Positions 1-6,058 are shown, counted from the stretch's first letter. The stretch is 9,197 nt of DNA from Solirubrobacteraceae bacterium (GCA_030149625.1 JASLHP010000112.1:1-9197); one strand, 5' to 3'. Numbers and translations are program-made. Notes: generated from the letters alone by a model not told the origin.

Positions 1-687
1 CTCGTCACGATTCGCGACGATCGTCGTCGGCGCCGTGATCTCGTGCAGCTGCTCGATGCTGTCGAACGGTCGCGAGCGCGGCACGGCTTCGAGCGCGTCG
101 GCGACCGCGGCGGGGTGCTCGTGCGCGCTCAGGCGCTGGCGCAGGACGGTCTCGACGGTCGCGCGCAGCGCCTCGGGCAACTTGCTGAGATCGTAGGCGG
201 CGACGAAGCCCTCCACCCCGCCTTCGCGCAGCCCGCGCGCGAGCGCGTCCCAGCCTTCCAGCTCGGCGGCGCGCGCGAACGGGTTGGGCTTGACGTCATA
301 CGCGGGCGTGATGACCGCGAGCGCTGCGACGCGCTGCGGGTGCGAGAGCGCGAAGCGCACGGCCGTGTGTGCGCCCATCGAGGCGCCGGCCAACACGGCG
401 CGCTCGACCCCGCGCTCGTCGAGCACCGCGGCCAGATCCTGCGTCAGGCGCTCATAGCCGTAGTCGCCGGGATCGCGAGCCGGCGTCGAGTGGCCGTGTC
501 CGCGGGCGTCGTAGGCGATCACACGGTGACCGGCGCGCTGCAGAGCCGTAGAGCCCATCACGACGTAGCGGCGGGTGGCGGTGAGGCCGTGGAGCAGCAC
601 GATCGGGACGCCGTCGCCGTCGCCCGACTCCTCGGCGGAGAGGCCGACGCCGTCGTCGAGGCGGACTGTGAACTCTGCAGCTGACAC
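1..687 (-). CDS. alpha/beta hydrolase, C-terminus cut by left edge
   Basis: This is a serious alpha/beta hydrolase-fold reading frame of 229 codons, still open at base 1. The protein shows the oxyanion strand-loop IVLLHGLTATRR (about residues 29-40), the strand and turn AYDARGHGHS (58-67) and the nucleophile elbow GASMGA with Ser103. The DYGYERLTQDL stretch precedes the elbow as usual. The sequence breaks off after TIVANRDE (222-229), near the catalytic acid; the catalytic His lies outside the window. The start is GTG at 687, because an in-frame TAG lies only five codons upstream. That TAG belongs to TAGATT, a good -10 box nine bases before the GTG, and I see no Shine-Dalgarno, so the message may be leaderless. 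Substrate cannot be told; esterase, lactonase or haloperoxidase-like activity are all possible. It is the third minus-strand gene behind dinB but has its own promoter candidate. Confidence 0.9.
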   Translation of the reverse strand, partial: MSAAEFTVRLDDGVGLSAEESGDGDGVPIVLLHGLTATRRYVVMGSTALQRAGHRVIAYDARGHGHSTPARDPGDYGYERLTQDLAAVLDERGVERAVLAGASMGAHTAVRFALSHPQRVAALAVITPAYDVKPNPFARAAELEGWDALARGLREGGVEGFVAAYDLSKLPEALRATVETVLRQRLSAHEHPAAVADALEAVPRSRPFDSIEQLHEITAPTTIVANRDE

Positions 688-696
688 CGCTGGTCG

Positions 697-702
697 AATC
701 TA
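697..702 (-). promoter_or_regulatory. -10 box TAGATT of the left-edge hydrolase
   Basis: On the minus strand TAGATT is followed by nine bases and the GTG start at 687. This predicts a leaderless or nearly leaderless transcript. No convincing -35 is visible. The call rests on match to TANNNT, position, and the same arrangement at other genes in the window. Confidence 0.45.
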
Positions 703-725
703 GCGCTCCGGCCGGCGTCGCAGCT

Positions 726-801
726 GCGCTCGAGCCGCCCGGCGGACACGGTCTGCGCGAGCCCCACCAGCCAGCATGTGACCCGCTTGCGGCTCGAGCG
801 C
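726..801. repeat. 13-bp perfect inverted repeat with 50-bp spacer
   Basis: GCGCTCGAGCCGC at 726-738 is the exact reverse complement of GCGGCTCGAGCGC at 789-801. The 50-base loop contains a further short stem, GCGGAC/GTCTGC around ACG (one G-U pair if RNA). It lies between the two alpha/beta hydrolase genes, downstream of one and upstream of the other. It could be a transcript end, a structured leader, or a mobile-repeat remnant; there is no T-run. Confidence 0.5.
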
Positions 802-839
802 CTCGCGCCCTGGAACGGGCTCGTGATAAGAGGCGCGAG
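802..839. repeat. 8-bp inverted repeat next to the 13-bp one
   Basis: CTCGCGCC at 802-809 pairs perfectly with GGCGCGAG at 832-839 around a 22-base loop. It abuts the 13-bp inverted repeat, so the 190-bp spacer between the hydrolase genes holds two tandem stems. On the minus strand it comes about 38 bases after the upstream hydrolase stop and could help end that transcript. Confidence 0.35.
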
Positions 840-876
840 CGAGCGAAAATGGTTCGCGGCGCGCGACGCTCGCCGA

Positions 877-1680
877 TCAGGCGTGCGTCGCGACGTGCGT
901 GCGCAGCAGCTCCGCGCTGTGCTCGGGGCGCTCCCAGAAGAACAGGTGCCCGACACCGTCGAGTAGCTCTAGTCGCGCGCCGGGGATCGACTCGGCGACG
1001 ATGTGCCCGTTGCGTACCGGCAGCACCTGATCGACGGTGCCATGGACGATCTGCGTCGGCAACGCGATCTCGTGTAGACGCGCGGAGGCGTCGTGCGCGA
1101 CGCACGCCTGTGTCTGAGCGACGATGACCTCGAGTGACACGCGGCGGCGCAGGCTGATCTCCAGAAAGCGCGCCCAGGCGTCGTCGTCGGCGGCGAACGC
1201 GGGCGAGACGTTGGCTTCCCAGGAGGCGCGGATGATCCGCTCGGCCACGCCCGAGGCGATCGCCTCGCCCATGCGCGTCAGTACCTGCTCGCCGGTGTGG
1301 ACGCTGCCGGGCCCGCCGCAGTAGGTACAGCCGAGCGTCAGCGTGCGCAGCAGATGCGGCTCGGCGAGCGCGAGCTCTTGGGCGATCATGCTGCCCATCG
1401 AGATGCCGAGCACGTGCGCGGAGTCGAGTTCGAGCGCGTGGAGCAGCCCGGCGGCGTCGCCGGCCATCTCGCGGATCGTGACCGGCCCCCGCAAGCGGGT
1501 GCTCGCGCCGACGCCGCGATGGTCGTAGAGGATCAGCTCGAAGTCGCGGCGCAGATCCTCCAGCAGCGGCTCGCCCCAGTGCGCGTAGGTGCCGCTGCGG
1601 CCCATGATCATCAGCAGCGGCGGGCCGTCACCGCTGCGCTCGCAGTCGAGCTGGATCTCCCCCACGCCGATCAGGCTCAC
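877..1680 (-). CDS. alpha/beta hydrolase, complete
   Basis: This encodes a 267-residue single-domain alpha/beta hydrolase, typical length for the family. The full catalytic triad is visible: Ser94 in GISMGS, Asp217 in HGTVDQVLP and His245 in GVGHLFFWERPE. The strand motif YDHRGVGAS (52-60) and LLMIMGRSGT (22-31) supply the fold signature and oxyanion loop. The cap region (about 120-200) is helical and has no recognisable specificity motif. The frame stays open far upstream, through dinB in another frame, so the start is a judgement. I chose GTG at 1680 because homology-like sequence begins there and a purine-rich GGTGGCGAG lies before it. The gene lies 56 bp behind the dinB stop on the same strand, so it may be co-transcribed with dinB, although TAAAAT in the gap could give it its own promoter. 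Substrate unknown. Confidence 0.92.
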   Translation of the reverse strand: MSLIGVGEIQLDCERSGDGPPLLMIMGRSGTYAHWGEPLLEDLRRDFELILYDHRGVGASTRLRGPVTIREMAGDAAGLLHALELDSAHVLGISMGSMIAQELALAEPHLLRTLTLGCTYCGGPGSVHTGEQVLTRMGEAIASGVAERIIRASWEANVSPAFAADDDAWARFLEISLRRRVSLEVIVAQTQACVAHDASARLHEIALPTQIVHGTVDQVLPVRNGHIVAESIPGARLELLDGVGHLFFWERPEHSAELLRTHVATHA

Positions 1681-1703
1681 TGCCCGCTCGCCACCATCCG
1701 ACG

Positions 1704-1709
1704 ATTTTA
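1704..1709 (-). promoter_or_regulatory. possible -10 box TAAAAT before the complete hydrolase
   Basis: TAAAAT on the minus strand is close to the TATAAT ideal and stands out in GC-rich DNA. It would start a transcript near 1697, with a leader of about 17 bases before the GTG at 1680. No -35 is recognisable. It lies between dinB and the hydrolase, so the hydrolase could be expressed independently of the SOS-type promoter of dinB. Confidence 0.35.
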
Positions 1710-1736
1710 CCCGTGCGTCGGTGCGGCGCCGCGAGC

Positions 1737-2864
1737 CTAGACGGGCAGCGCCAGCTGGTCGACGGGCGGGCCCGCCGAGCATCCGTCGATGCCGGCGCGC
1801 TCGCCGCCACCGGCGCCGGTCGCCGCCGGCTTCGCGCGCTGGAGGCCGCCGACGCGCACGCCGAGCAGCCGCACGGGCCGCGCGGGCGCGTACTCGCGCA
1901 GCAGCCGCAACGCGACGTCGCTGACGAGCTGAACGTCGCATGTGGGCTCGGCGACCGTGCGCGCGCGGGTGACGGTGGTCCAGTCGTCGAGGCGAACCTT
2001 GATGGCGATCGTGCGGCCGTGGCGGCCGTTGGCGACAAGGCCGGCGCACAGCTCCTCGGCCATCAGCGACAGGTGCTCGCGCATCTGCGCGGCGTCGCTG
2101 ACGTCGGTGTCGAATGTACGCTCGCGCGACTCGGAGGCGACCTTGCGTGGGGCGCCGATCTCGCCTTCGTGTTCGAAGCGCGCGCGCCGCCGGAGCTCGC
2201 GACCGTGGTTGGGCCCGAAGCGCTCGACCAGCAGCTGCTCGGAGGCCGCGGCGAGCTCCGCGAGCGTCGCGAGTCCCATCCCCGCGAGACGCGCGGCGGT
2301 CTTCGGTCCGATGCCGGGGACGAGCGCGGGCGGCGAGGAGGCGAAGCGCTCGCAGGCCTGCTCGCGCGTGAGCACGACGAAGCCCGCTGGCTTCTCGGCG
2401 TCGGAGGCGACCTTGGCGACGAGCTTGTTGGGCCCGAGCCCGACCGAGCACGTGAGCTCGGTTGCGGCCTTGATCTCGGCGAGCAGCCGGCGCATGGCCG
2501 CTCGCGGCGAGTAGAGCCCGGCGACGTCCAGGTACGCCTCGTCGAGCCCGACGACCTCGACGCGCTCGACGTGCGCGCGCACGATGTCCATGAGCTGCCT
2601 GGATGCCGCGCGGTAGGTGGCGAAGTCGGGTGGCAGAAACACGGCGTCGGGGCACAGGCGCCGGGCGCGCGACGCGGGCATCGCGGAGCCGACGCCGAAG
2701 CGCCGCGCCTCGTAGCTCGCGGTGGTGACGACCGCGCGCGGTCCGGTGCCGGAGACGACGACGGGCCTGCGGCGCAGCTCTGGGTGGCGGCGAAGCTCGA
2801 TCGACACGTAGAAGGCGTCCGCGTCGAGGTGCGCGACGCGCAGTTCGGAGTCGGCGGCGGGCAT
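1737..2864 (-). CDS. dinB: DNA polymerase IV (Y-family, translesion)
   Basis: This is a 375-residue Y-family polymerase, full length for the family; it copies past damaged template bases. In order: the palm motif HLDADAFYVSIE (12-23) with metal ligands Asp14 and the next Asp, and Tyr19 at the steric-gate position; the finger motif SYEARRFGV (50-58); the catalytic GLDEAYLDV (106-114) with Asp108 and Glu109; SVGLGPNKLVAKVAS followed by EKPAG; a helix-hairpin-helix VPGIGPKTAARL; and a little-finger domain to about residue 345. The protein ends in QLALPV, which resembles the C-terminal clamp-binding hexapeptide of E. coli Pol IV (QLVLGL). The start is ATG 2864, since an in-frame TAG lies five codons upstream. 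No Shine-Dalgarno is obvious. A LexA-type box overlaps the apparent -10, so SOS control is expected. Confidence 0.97.
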   Translation of the reverse strand: MPAADSELRVAHLDADAFYVSIELRRHPELRRRPVVVSGTGPRAVVTTASYEARRFGVGSAMPASRARRLCPDAVFLPPDFATYRAASRQLMDIVRAHVERVEVVGLDEAYLDVAGLYSPRAAMRRLLAEIKAATELTCSVGLGPNKLVAKVASDAEKPAGFVVLTREQACERFASSPPALVPGIGPKTAARLAGMGLATLAELAAASEQLLVERFGPNHGRELRRRARFEHEGEIGAPRKVASESRERTFDTDVSDAAQMREHLSLMAEELCAGLVANGRHGRTIAIKVRLDDWTTVTRARTVAEPTCDVQLVSDVALRLLREYAPARPVRLLGVRVGGLQRAKPAATGAGGGERAGIDGCSAGPPVDQLALPV

Positions 2865-2872
2865 CGACGACC

Positions 2873-2886
2873 CAAACTAGCGTTCG
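2873..2886 (-). promoter_or_regulatory. LexA/SOS box overlapping the dinB promoter
   Basis: On the minus strand the site reads CGAACGCTAGTTTG: two intact half sites, CGAAC and GTTTG, with a 4-base spacer. This fits the Gram-positive LexA (DinR) half-site consensus CGAAC-N4-GTTYG as I know it, with deviations only in the central spacer. It ends eight bases before the dinB ATG and contains TAGTTT (2874-2879), a suitable -10 box. LexA bound here would block RNA polymerase directly. Confidence 0.8.
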
Positions 2887-2962
2887 ATCCGGCGGCGCGA
2901 GCGTAGCGACATCGCGACCGCGACCACGACCCGCTCGCTCGGCCATGTCGAATCCGCGGGAG

Positions 2963-3061
2963 TCATCGGCGCTGGCCGACCCGCGGGATCGCGGTCGTGC
3001 CGGCTGGCGCGACCGACGCGACCAGGATCGGCATCGGGGCGCACATGAGGTCTTTTCGCAT
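2963..3061 (-). CDS. possible 32-residue peptide gene
   Basis: The peptide would begin MRKDLMCAPMPILVASVAP and end in GQRR. The case rests on signals, not homology: AGGAGGAGG on the minus strand lies about six bases before the ATG at 3061, the strongest Shine-Dalgarno around, and TAGCCT (3093-3098) is a plausible -10 about 30 bases further up. The peptide has a basic start, a moderately hydrophobic middle and a basic tail, like a leader or small membrane peptide. It could instead be a decayed 5' end of a lost gene. I do not recognise it. Confidence 0.3.
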   Translation of the reverse strand: MRKDLMCAPMPILVASVAPAGTTAIPRVGQRR

Positions 3062-3092
3062 CGTCGTCCTCCTCCTCGAGCATCGCCCAGCC

Positions 3093-3098
3093 AGGCTA
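3093..3098 (-). promoter_or_regulatory. possible -10 box TAGCCT for the 32-residue peptide gene
   Basis: TAGCCT on the minus strand lies 31 bases before the ATG at 3061. A transcript from here would have a leader of about 25 bases containing the strong AGGAGG. No -35 is recognisable. Confidence 0.3.
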
Positions 3099-3243
3099 GA
3101 AGTCGCAGGCCAGGCGCACAGTTGATGTGCCGATAGGAGGCGTGCGCCACGAAAGGGATTCACACAGGCCTGCTCGTCTCACCGCCCCGGCCGGCGCACA
3201 CGGCCCGATGAAGGCGCTCACTCCGAGAAACAATGTGTGCGAC

Positions 3244-3259
3244 ACTTGTCAAGACATGT
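3244..3259. promoter_or_regulatory. operator-like palindrome ahead of the acyl-CoA dehydrogenase gene
   Basis: ACTTGTC-AA-GACATGT is an inverted repeat with six of seven pairs matching; the core CTTGTCAAG is itself a palindrome. An adjoining GTGT-GCG-ACAC repeat lies at 3235-3245. The site is just upstream of TAGTGT (3265-3270), a candidate -10, and 25 bases before the ATG at 3285. TetR-family repressors of fatty-acid and steroid catabolism genes commonly bind such sites, but no regulator gene is in the window. Confidence 0.4.
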
Positions 3260-3264
3260 TGCAG

Positions 3265-3270
3265 TAGTGT
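3265..3270 (+). promoter_or_regulatory. possible -10 box TAGTGT of the acyl-CoA dehydrogenase genes
   Basis: TAGTGT fits TANNNT and lies 14 bases before the ATG at 3285, giving a very short leader with only a weak TGAGG as ribosome binding site. No -35 is clear. The palindrome immediately upstream would overlap the polymerase site. Confidence 0.35.
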
Positions 3271-3284
3271 GCCCGCTGAGGCAC

Positions 3285-4439
3285 ATGGACCTGACGTTCA
3301 GCGACAGAGAGATCGCGTTCCGCGATGAGCTGCGCGCCTGGCTGGCGGACAACCAGCCCAGCGAGAGACCGCCCGCGGACGCGGGCGACGACGCGCAGTT
3401 CGCGTACCGTCGCGAATGGCAGCGCCGGCTGTACGACGCCGGCTGGGCGGCACCGGCGTGGCCGACGGAGTACGGCGGGCGCGGCGCGTCGCAGTCGGAG
3501 TCGGCGATCTACTTCGAAGAGCTGGGCCGCGCGCGCGTGCCGTTCGCGGCGAACACGCTGGGGCTCTTGCTGGGCGGCCCGACGCTGATGGTGTGGGGCA
3601 CGCCGGAGCAGAAGGAGCGCTACCTGCCGCCGATCCTCTCGGGCGAGGAGATCTGGTGCCAGGGCTTCTCCGAGCCGGACGCCGGCTCAGACCTCGCGTC
3701 GCTGAAGACGCGCGCGGTGAAGGACGGCGACGAGTGGGTGGTGACGGGCCAGAAGGTGTGGACGAGCGGCGCGCAGTACTCGAAGTGGTGCATGCTCGTC
3801 GCGCGCACCGACTCGGAGGTCGCCAAGCACAAGGGCCTCACGTATTTCCTGATGGACATGGAGCAGGAGGCGGTGCAGATCCGTCCGCTGCGCCAGATCA
3901 CGGGCGAGGCGGAGTTCAACGAGCTGTTCATCGAGGAGGCGCGGATTCCCGACGCGAACATGGTGGGCGGCGTAGGCAACGGCTGGAAGGTGGCGCTGAC
4001 GACGCTGATGAACGAGCGCGCGGGCCTCGGCTTCGCGTTGCAGATACGCCTGCGCCAGCTGCTGGACGACATCATCGCGGCGGCCGCCGAGAGGGGTCTC
4101 TTGCGGAACGCGCTATATGCGGACGCGATCGCGGAGCTGCACGTGCGCTGCGAGTCGATCCGGCTGCTGGCGTGGAAGGGCCTGACGGACGCGGAGCGCT
4201 ATGGCCAGCCGGGCCCGGAGGGCTCGCTGGTGAAGTGGCTGTGGTCCGACACCAACCAGCGCGCGACGCAGCTGGCGGCGGACGTGATCGGCCCCGAGGC
4301 GCTGATCACGGGCACGAGCTGGAGCTATGAGCTGCTGCGTGCTCGTGGCAACACGATCGAGGGCGGCACCACGGAGGTGCTGAAGAACATCGTCGCGGAG
4401 CGGGTGCTCGGTCTCCCCCGCCTGAAGGTCGCGGCATGA
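3285..4439 (+). CDS. acyl-CoA dehydrogenase, subunit with flavin loop and catalytic Glu
   Basis: This 384-residue acyl-CoA dehydrogenase-fold protein oxidises an acyl-CoA to the 2-enoyl-CoA with FAD. The N-terminal helical domain is followed by the flavin/substrate loop WCQGFSEPDAGSDL (124-137), GQKVWTSGAQYSKW (155-168) and the middle beta domain. Candidate catalytic bases are Glu244 in TLMNER and Glu359 in NTIEGGTTEV, the two places where this superfamily carries its Glu. It lacks the usual RxQFG and QxxGGxG motifs that a neighbouring subunit gives to the FAD; the next gene supplies both. I therefore infer a heteromeric enzyme like mycobacterial FadE26/FadE27 or FadE28/FadE29. The start is ATG 3285, where MDLTFSDREIAFRDEL matches the family start; the 16 codons upstream look non-coding. 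The acyl substrate is unknown; steroid side chains or bulky acids are possible. Confidence 0.93.
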   Translation: MDLTFSDREIAFRDELRAWLADNQPSERPPADAGDDAQFAYRREWQRRLYDAGWAAPAWPTEYGGRGASQSESAIYFEELGRARVPFAANTLGLLLGGPTLMVWGTPEQKERYLPPILSGEEIWCQGFSEPDAGSDLASLKTRAVKDGDEWVVTGQKVWTSGAQYSKWCMLVARTDSEVAKHKGLTYFLMDMEQEAVQIRPLRQITGEAEFNELFIEEARIPDANMVGGVGNGWKVALTTLMNERAGLGFALQIRLRQLLDDIIAAAAERGLLRNALYADAIAELHVRCESIRLLAWKGLTDAERYGQPGPEGSLVKWLWSDTNQRATQLAADVIGPEALITGTSWSYELLRARGNTIEGGTTEVLKNIVAERVLGLPRLKVAA

Positions 4440-4652
4440 ACACGCATGGCTGCGCCGGACCGGCGTCCTCGGTCGCTCGCGTACCGAAGCCGGTAGACAC
4501 TCGCTCCGCTCGCATCCCCGTTTCGGCCAGCACGCCACGCGGGGTCGGTGGGCCCTCGATACCTTGCCCGGCTTGCCCTGCGTGCCCATGCGAGCGCTTT
4601 AGTTTTTATGGGCTCCGGCCTTCGGCCTCCGCTTGCGGGATGGCGTAGCGGC
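4440..4652 (+). other. palindrome-rich spacer between the two dehydrogenase genes
   Basis: A 213-bp gap separates two genes that should be tightly coupled. It carries short palindromes: CGCCGG-A-CCGGCG (4453-4465), TACCG-AAGC-CGGTA (4482-4495) and GGCC-TTC-GGCC (4617-4627). It also has an unusual T-rich run around 4598-4609 containing TAGTTT (4600-4605), a possible -10 for the second gene. A 70-codon frame (4436-4648) begins in an ATGA overlap with the first gene and stops four bases before the second. Its product contains CPACPACPC but otherwise looks like translated spacer. Confidence 0.5.
4600..4605 (+). promoter_or_regulatory. possible internal -10 box TAGTTT before the second dehydrogenase gene
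   Basis: TAGTTT sits in the only T-rich run of the spacer and lies 47 bases before the ATG at 4653. It is identical to the -10 candidate of dinB. It could give the second subunit its own transcript. The T-run could alternatively mark a transcript end, but I could not build a convincing stem directly before it. Confidence 0.3.
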
Positions 4653-5678
4653 ATGGACTTCGGCCTGACAGACGACCAGCGCGACATCCAGCGCACCGCC
4701 CGCGACCTGCTGGCCGAGCGCGCGACGTTCGCGCGGGTGCGTGCGCACGCGGAGACCGGCAGCACGGACGCGGCGCTGTGGAAGGAGCTGCGCGGGCTGG
4801 GCTGGCCGGGGATCGCGATCTCTGAGGGCTACGGCGGCCAGGGCCTCGGCACGATCGAGCTGTCGATCCTGTGCGAGGAGCTGGGCCGCGTGGTCGCGCC
4901 GGTGCCGTTCCTCCCAAGCGCGATGGCGGCGTGCGTGATCGAGCAGGCGGGCTCGGACGAGCAGCGCGAGCGCTGGTTGCCGGGCCTCGCGTCGGGTGAG
5001 ACGATTGGCGCGCTTTCAAGCGCGGTTGACGGCACCGCCGAGCTGGTGGTGAGCGGCGCGGAGGCGGACGTGATCGTGCTCGTCGAAGAGGACGGCGGTG
5101 GGCGCCTTTTGACCCCGCAGGACGCGGAGGTGAGCAAGGTCGCGGCGATCGACCCGACGCGCTCGGCCGCGCGCGTGAGCGCCGCTGACGGCGCCGGCGA
5201 GTCGTTGGAGGACGGCTGCCCCGGCCTCGGACGCGCGCTCGTGGCGGTCAGCTCGGAGCTCGTCGGCGTATCGGAGCGCGCCCTGGAGATGACGCTCGCA
5301 TACGTGAAGGACCGCAAGCAGTTCGGCGTCCCGGTGGGCGCCTACCAGGCGGTCTCGCACCGCTGCGCGCAGATGCTGCTGGAGACGGAGAAGGCGCGCT
5401 CGACGACGGCGTTCGCGGCGTGGAGCGCGGACGCGGACCCGGACGGCTTGGCTGAGGCGGCGGCGATGGCCAAGGCGGCGACGTCGGACGCCGGGCGCGA
5501 AGTGACGGCGAGCGCGATCCAGGCGCACGGCGGCATCGGCTTCACGTGGGAGGCGGACGTGCACTGGCTGTTCAAGCGCGCGCAGCTCGACGCGGTGCTG
5601 CTGGGCGGCGCGGGGCGCCACCGCGCGCGCGTCGCGGCGATCCTGGCCGAGCGCTTCGCCGCGTCGCCGGCCGCCTGA
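4653..5678 (+). CDS. acyl-CoA dehydrogenase-like subunit lacking the catalytic Glu
   Basis: This 341-residue protein has the acyl-CoA dehydrogenase fold: N-terminal helices starting MDFGLTDDQRDIQRTARDLL, a short degenerate middle domain (about 115-190) and a C-terminal helical domain. It retains DRKQFGVP (Arg221 to Pro227) and QAHGGIGFTWE (from Gln290), motifs that contact the FAD of the partner subunit. It lacks the usual flavin loop (E-P-x-A-G-S-D and W-x-T-S/N). Both positions that normally hold the catalytic Glu are changed: GLGR (191-194) where the partner has NER, and LLGGAGRHR (316-324) where the family has EG. It should therefore be the non-catalytic partner of the preceding gene. The start ATG 4653 fits the family; the longer in-frame extension from 4548 is low-quality spacer. 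The ribosome binding site is weak. Confidence 0.92.
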   Translation: MDFGLTDDQRDIQRTARDLLAERATFARVRAHAETGSTDAALWKELRGLGWPGIAISEGYGGQGLGTIELSILCEELGRVVAPVPFLPSAMAACVIEQAGSDEQRERWLPGLASGETIGALSSAVDGTAELVVSGAEADVIVLVEEDGGGRLLTPQDAEVSKVAAIDPTRSAARVSAADGAGESLEDGCPGLGRALVAVSSELVGVSERALEMTLAYVKDRKQFGVPVGAYQAVSHRCAQMLLETEKARSTTAFAAWSADADPDGLAEAAAMAKAATSDAGREVTASAIQAHGGIGFTWEADVHWLFKRAQLDAVLLGGAGRHRARVAAILAERFAASPAA

Positions 5679-5747
5679 GGCCGCGTACGCCCGCCAGGGC
5701 CACCCTCCGTCCCTTCGCTGGTCGACTCGGTCGGCTTGTAGCCAGAT

Positions 5748-6056
5748 CTAGGCGCTTGCCGTACTCGGGTTGGCGGCCGGCGCGTTGGCCGTCGCCCAGT
5801 TGACGATGCTCGAGCCGCCGTTGACGGTGGTGCCGTCGGGGAGCTTCAGCACGGGCAGCTTCTCCTGGCCACTCATTGCCTTGAGCTCTGGCCTCGTGCC
5901 AGTCGTGAACAGACCGAAGGGTTTGCCTTTGCCATAGACCACCTTCTCGAAGTCGTGTCCGGCGTCGCGCAGCGCGCGCTGGGCGCGCTTGCACGCGTGC
6001 GGCCCGGGGCCGCCGTCGTCGACATGACAGACGTAGAGGGTCGGCTTGTCGGACAT
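5748..6056 (-). CDS. small thioredoxin-fold protein (glutaredoxin/GST N-terminal-like)
   Basis: This is a 102-residue protein with the pattern of a glutaredoxin-like or GST N-terminal thioredoxin fold and no GST helical domain. It begins MSDKPTLYVCHVDDGGPG, has Cys10 and Cys22 flanking a glycine/proline loop where glutaredoxins have CxxC, then KAMSGQEKLPVLKLPDG with a likely cis-proline in KLPVL, and GSSIVNWA like the GST substrate-binding ES/DS turn. Actinobacteria mostly use mycothiol in place of glutathione, so its thiol partner is uncertain. The start ATG 6056 is fixed by AGGAGG seven bases upstream; the in-frame extension to 6269 looks non-coding. TAAGAT at 6091-6096 is a fitting -10. 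It converges on the second dehydrogenase gene with a 69-bp gap. Confidence 0.87.
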   Translation of the reverse strand: MSDKPTLYVCHVDDGGPGPHACKRAQRALRDAGHDFEKVVYGKGKPFGLFTTGTRPELKAMSGQEKLPVLKLPDGTTVNGGSSIVNWATANAPAANPSTASA

Positions 6057-6058
6057 CT

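Larger units (their letters stand above)
2887..3284. other. intergenic region between dinB and the acyl-CoA dehydrogenase genes
   Basis: This stretch of about 400 bp has no long credible gene. Near 2963-3061 it holds a short minus-strand frame with an excellent ribosome binding site, listed separately. Near 3235-3270 it holds palindromes and a -10 candidate for the plus-strand dehydrogenase gene. The part from 3100 to 3230 shows nothing I can name. Longer frames through this region on both strands are arginine- and proline-rich and look like non-coding translation. Confidence 0.6.

Noticed and set aside
43..684. Plus-strand frame of 213 codons at the left edge.
   Set aside because: It is the mirror of the minus-strand alpha/beta hydrolase with GASMGA and matching start signals.
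1713..2906. Plus-strand frame of 397 codons opposite dinB.
   Set aside because: It is antisense to a clear DNA polymerase IV with all motifs. The composition (Arg/Ala/Gly/Asp rich) is the usual mirror of a GC-rich gene.
1681..3150. The hydrolase frame stays open on the minus strand to 3150, suggesting a 757-residue fusion.
   Set aside because: The upstream part runs through dinB in another frame and reads as arginine-rich filler with no domain. The hydrolase fold begins only near 1680.
3208..3267. Short plus-strand frame containing CDTCQ before the dehydrogenase gene.
   Set aside because: It has no ribosome binding site, is only 19 codons, and overlaps the operator and -10 region. The CxxC is probably chance.
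3237..3284. Upstream start adding 16 residues to the first dehydrogenase.
   Set aside because: The extra residues do not resemble the family, and the ATG at 3285 gives the normal N-terminus. The region also holds promoter-like sequence.
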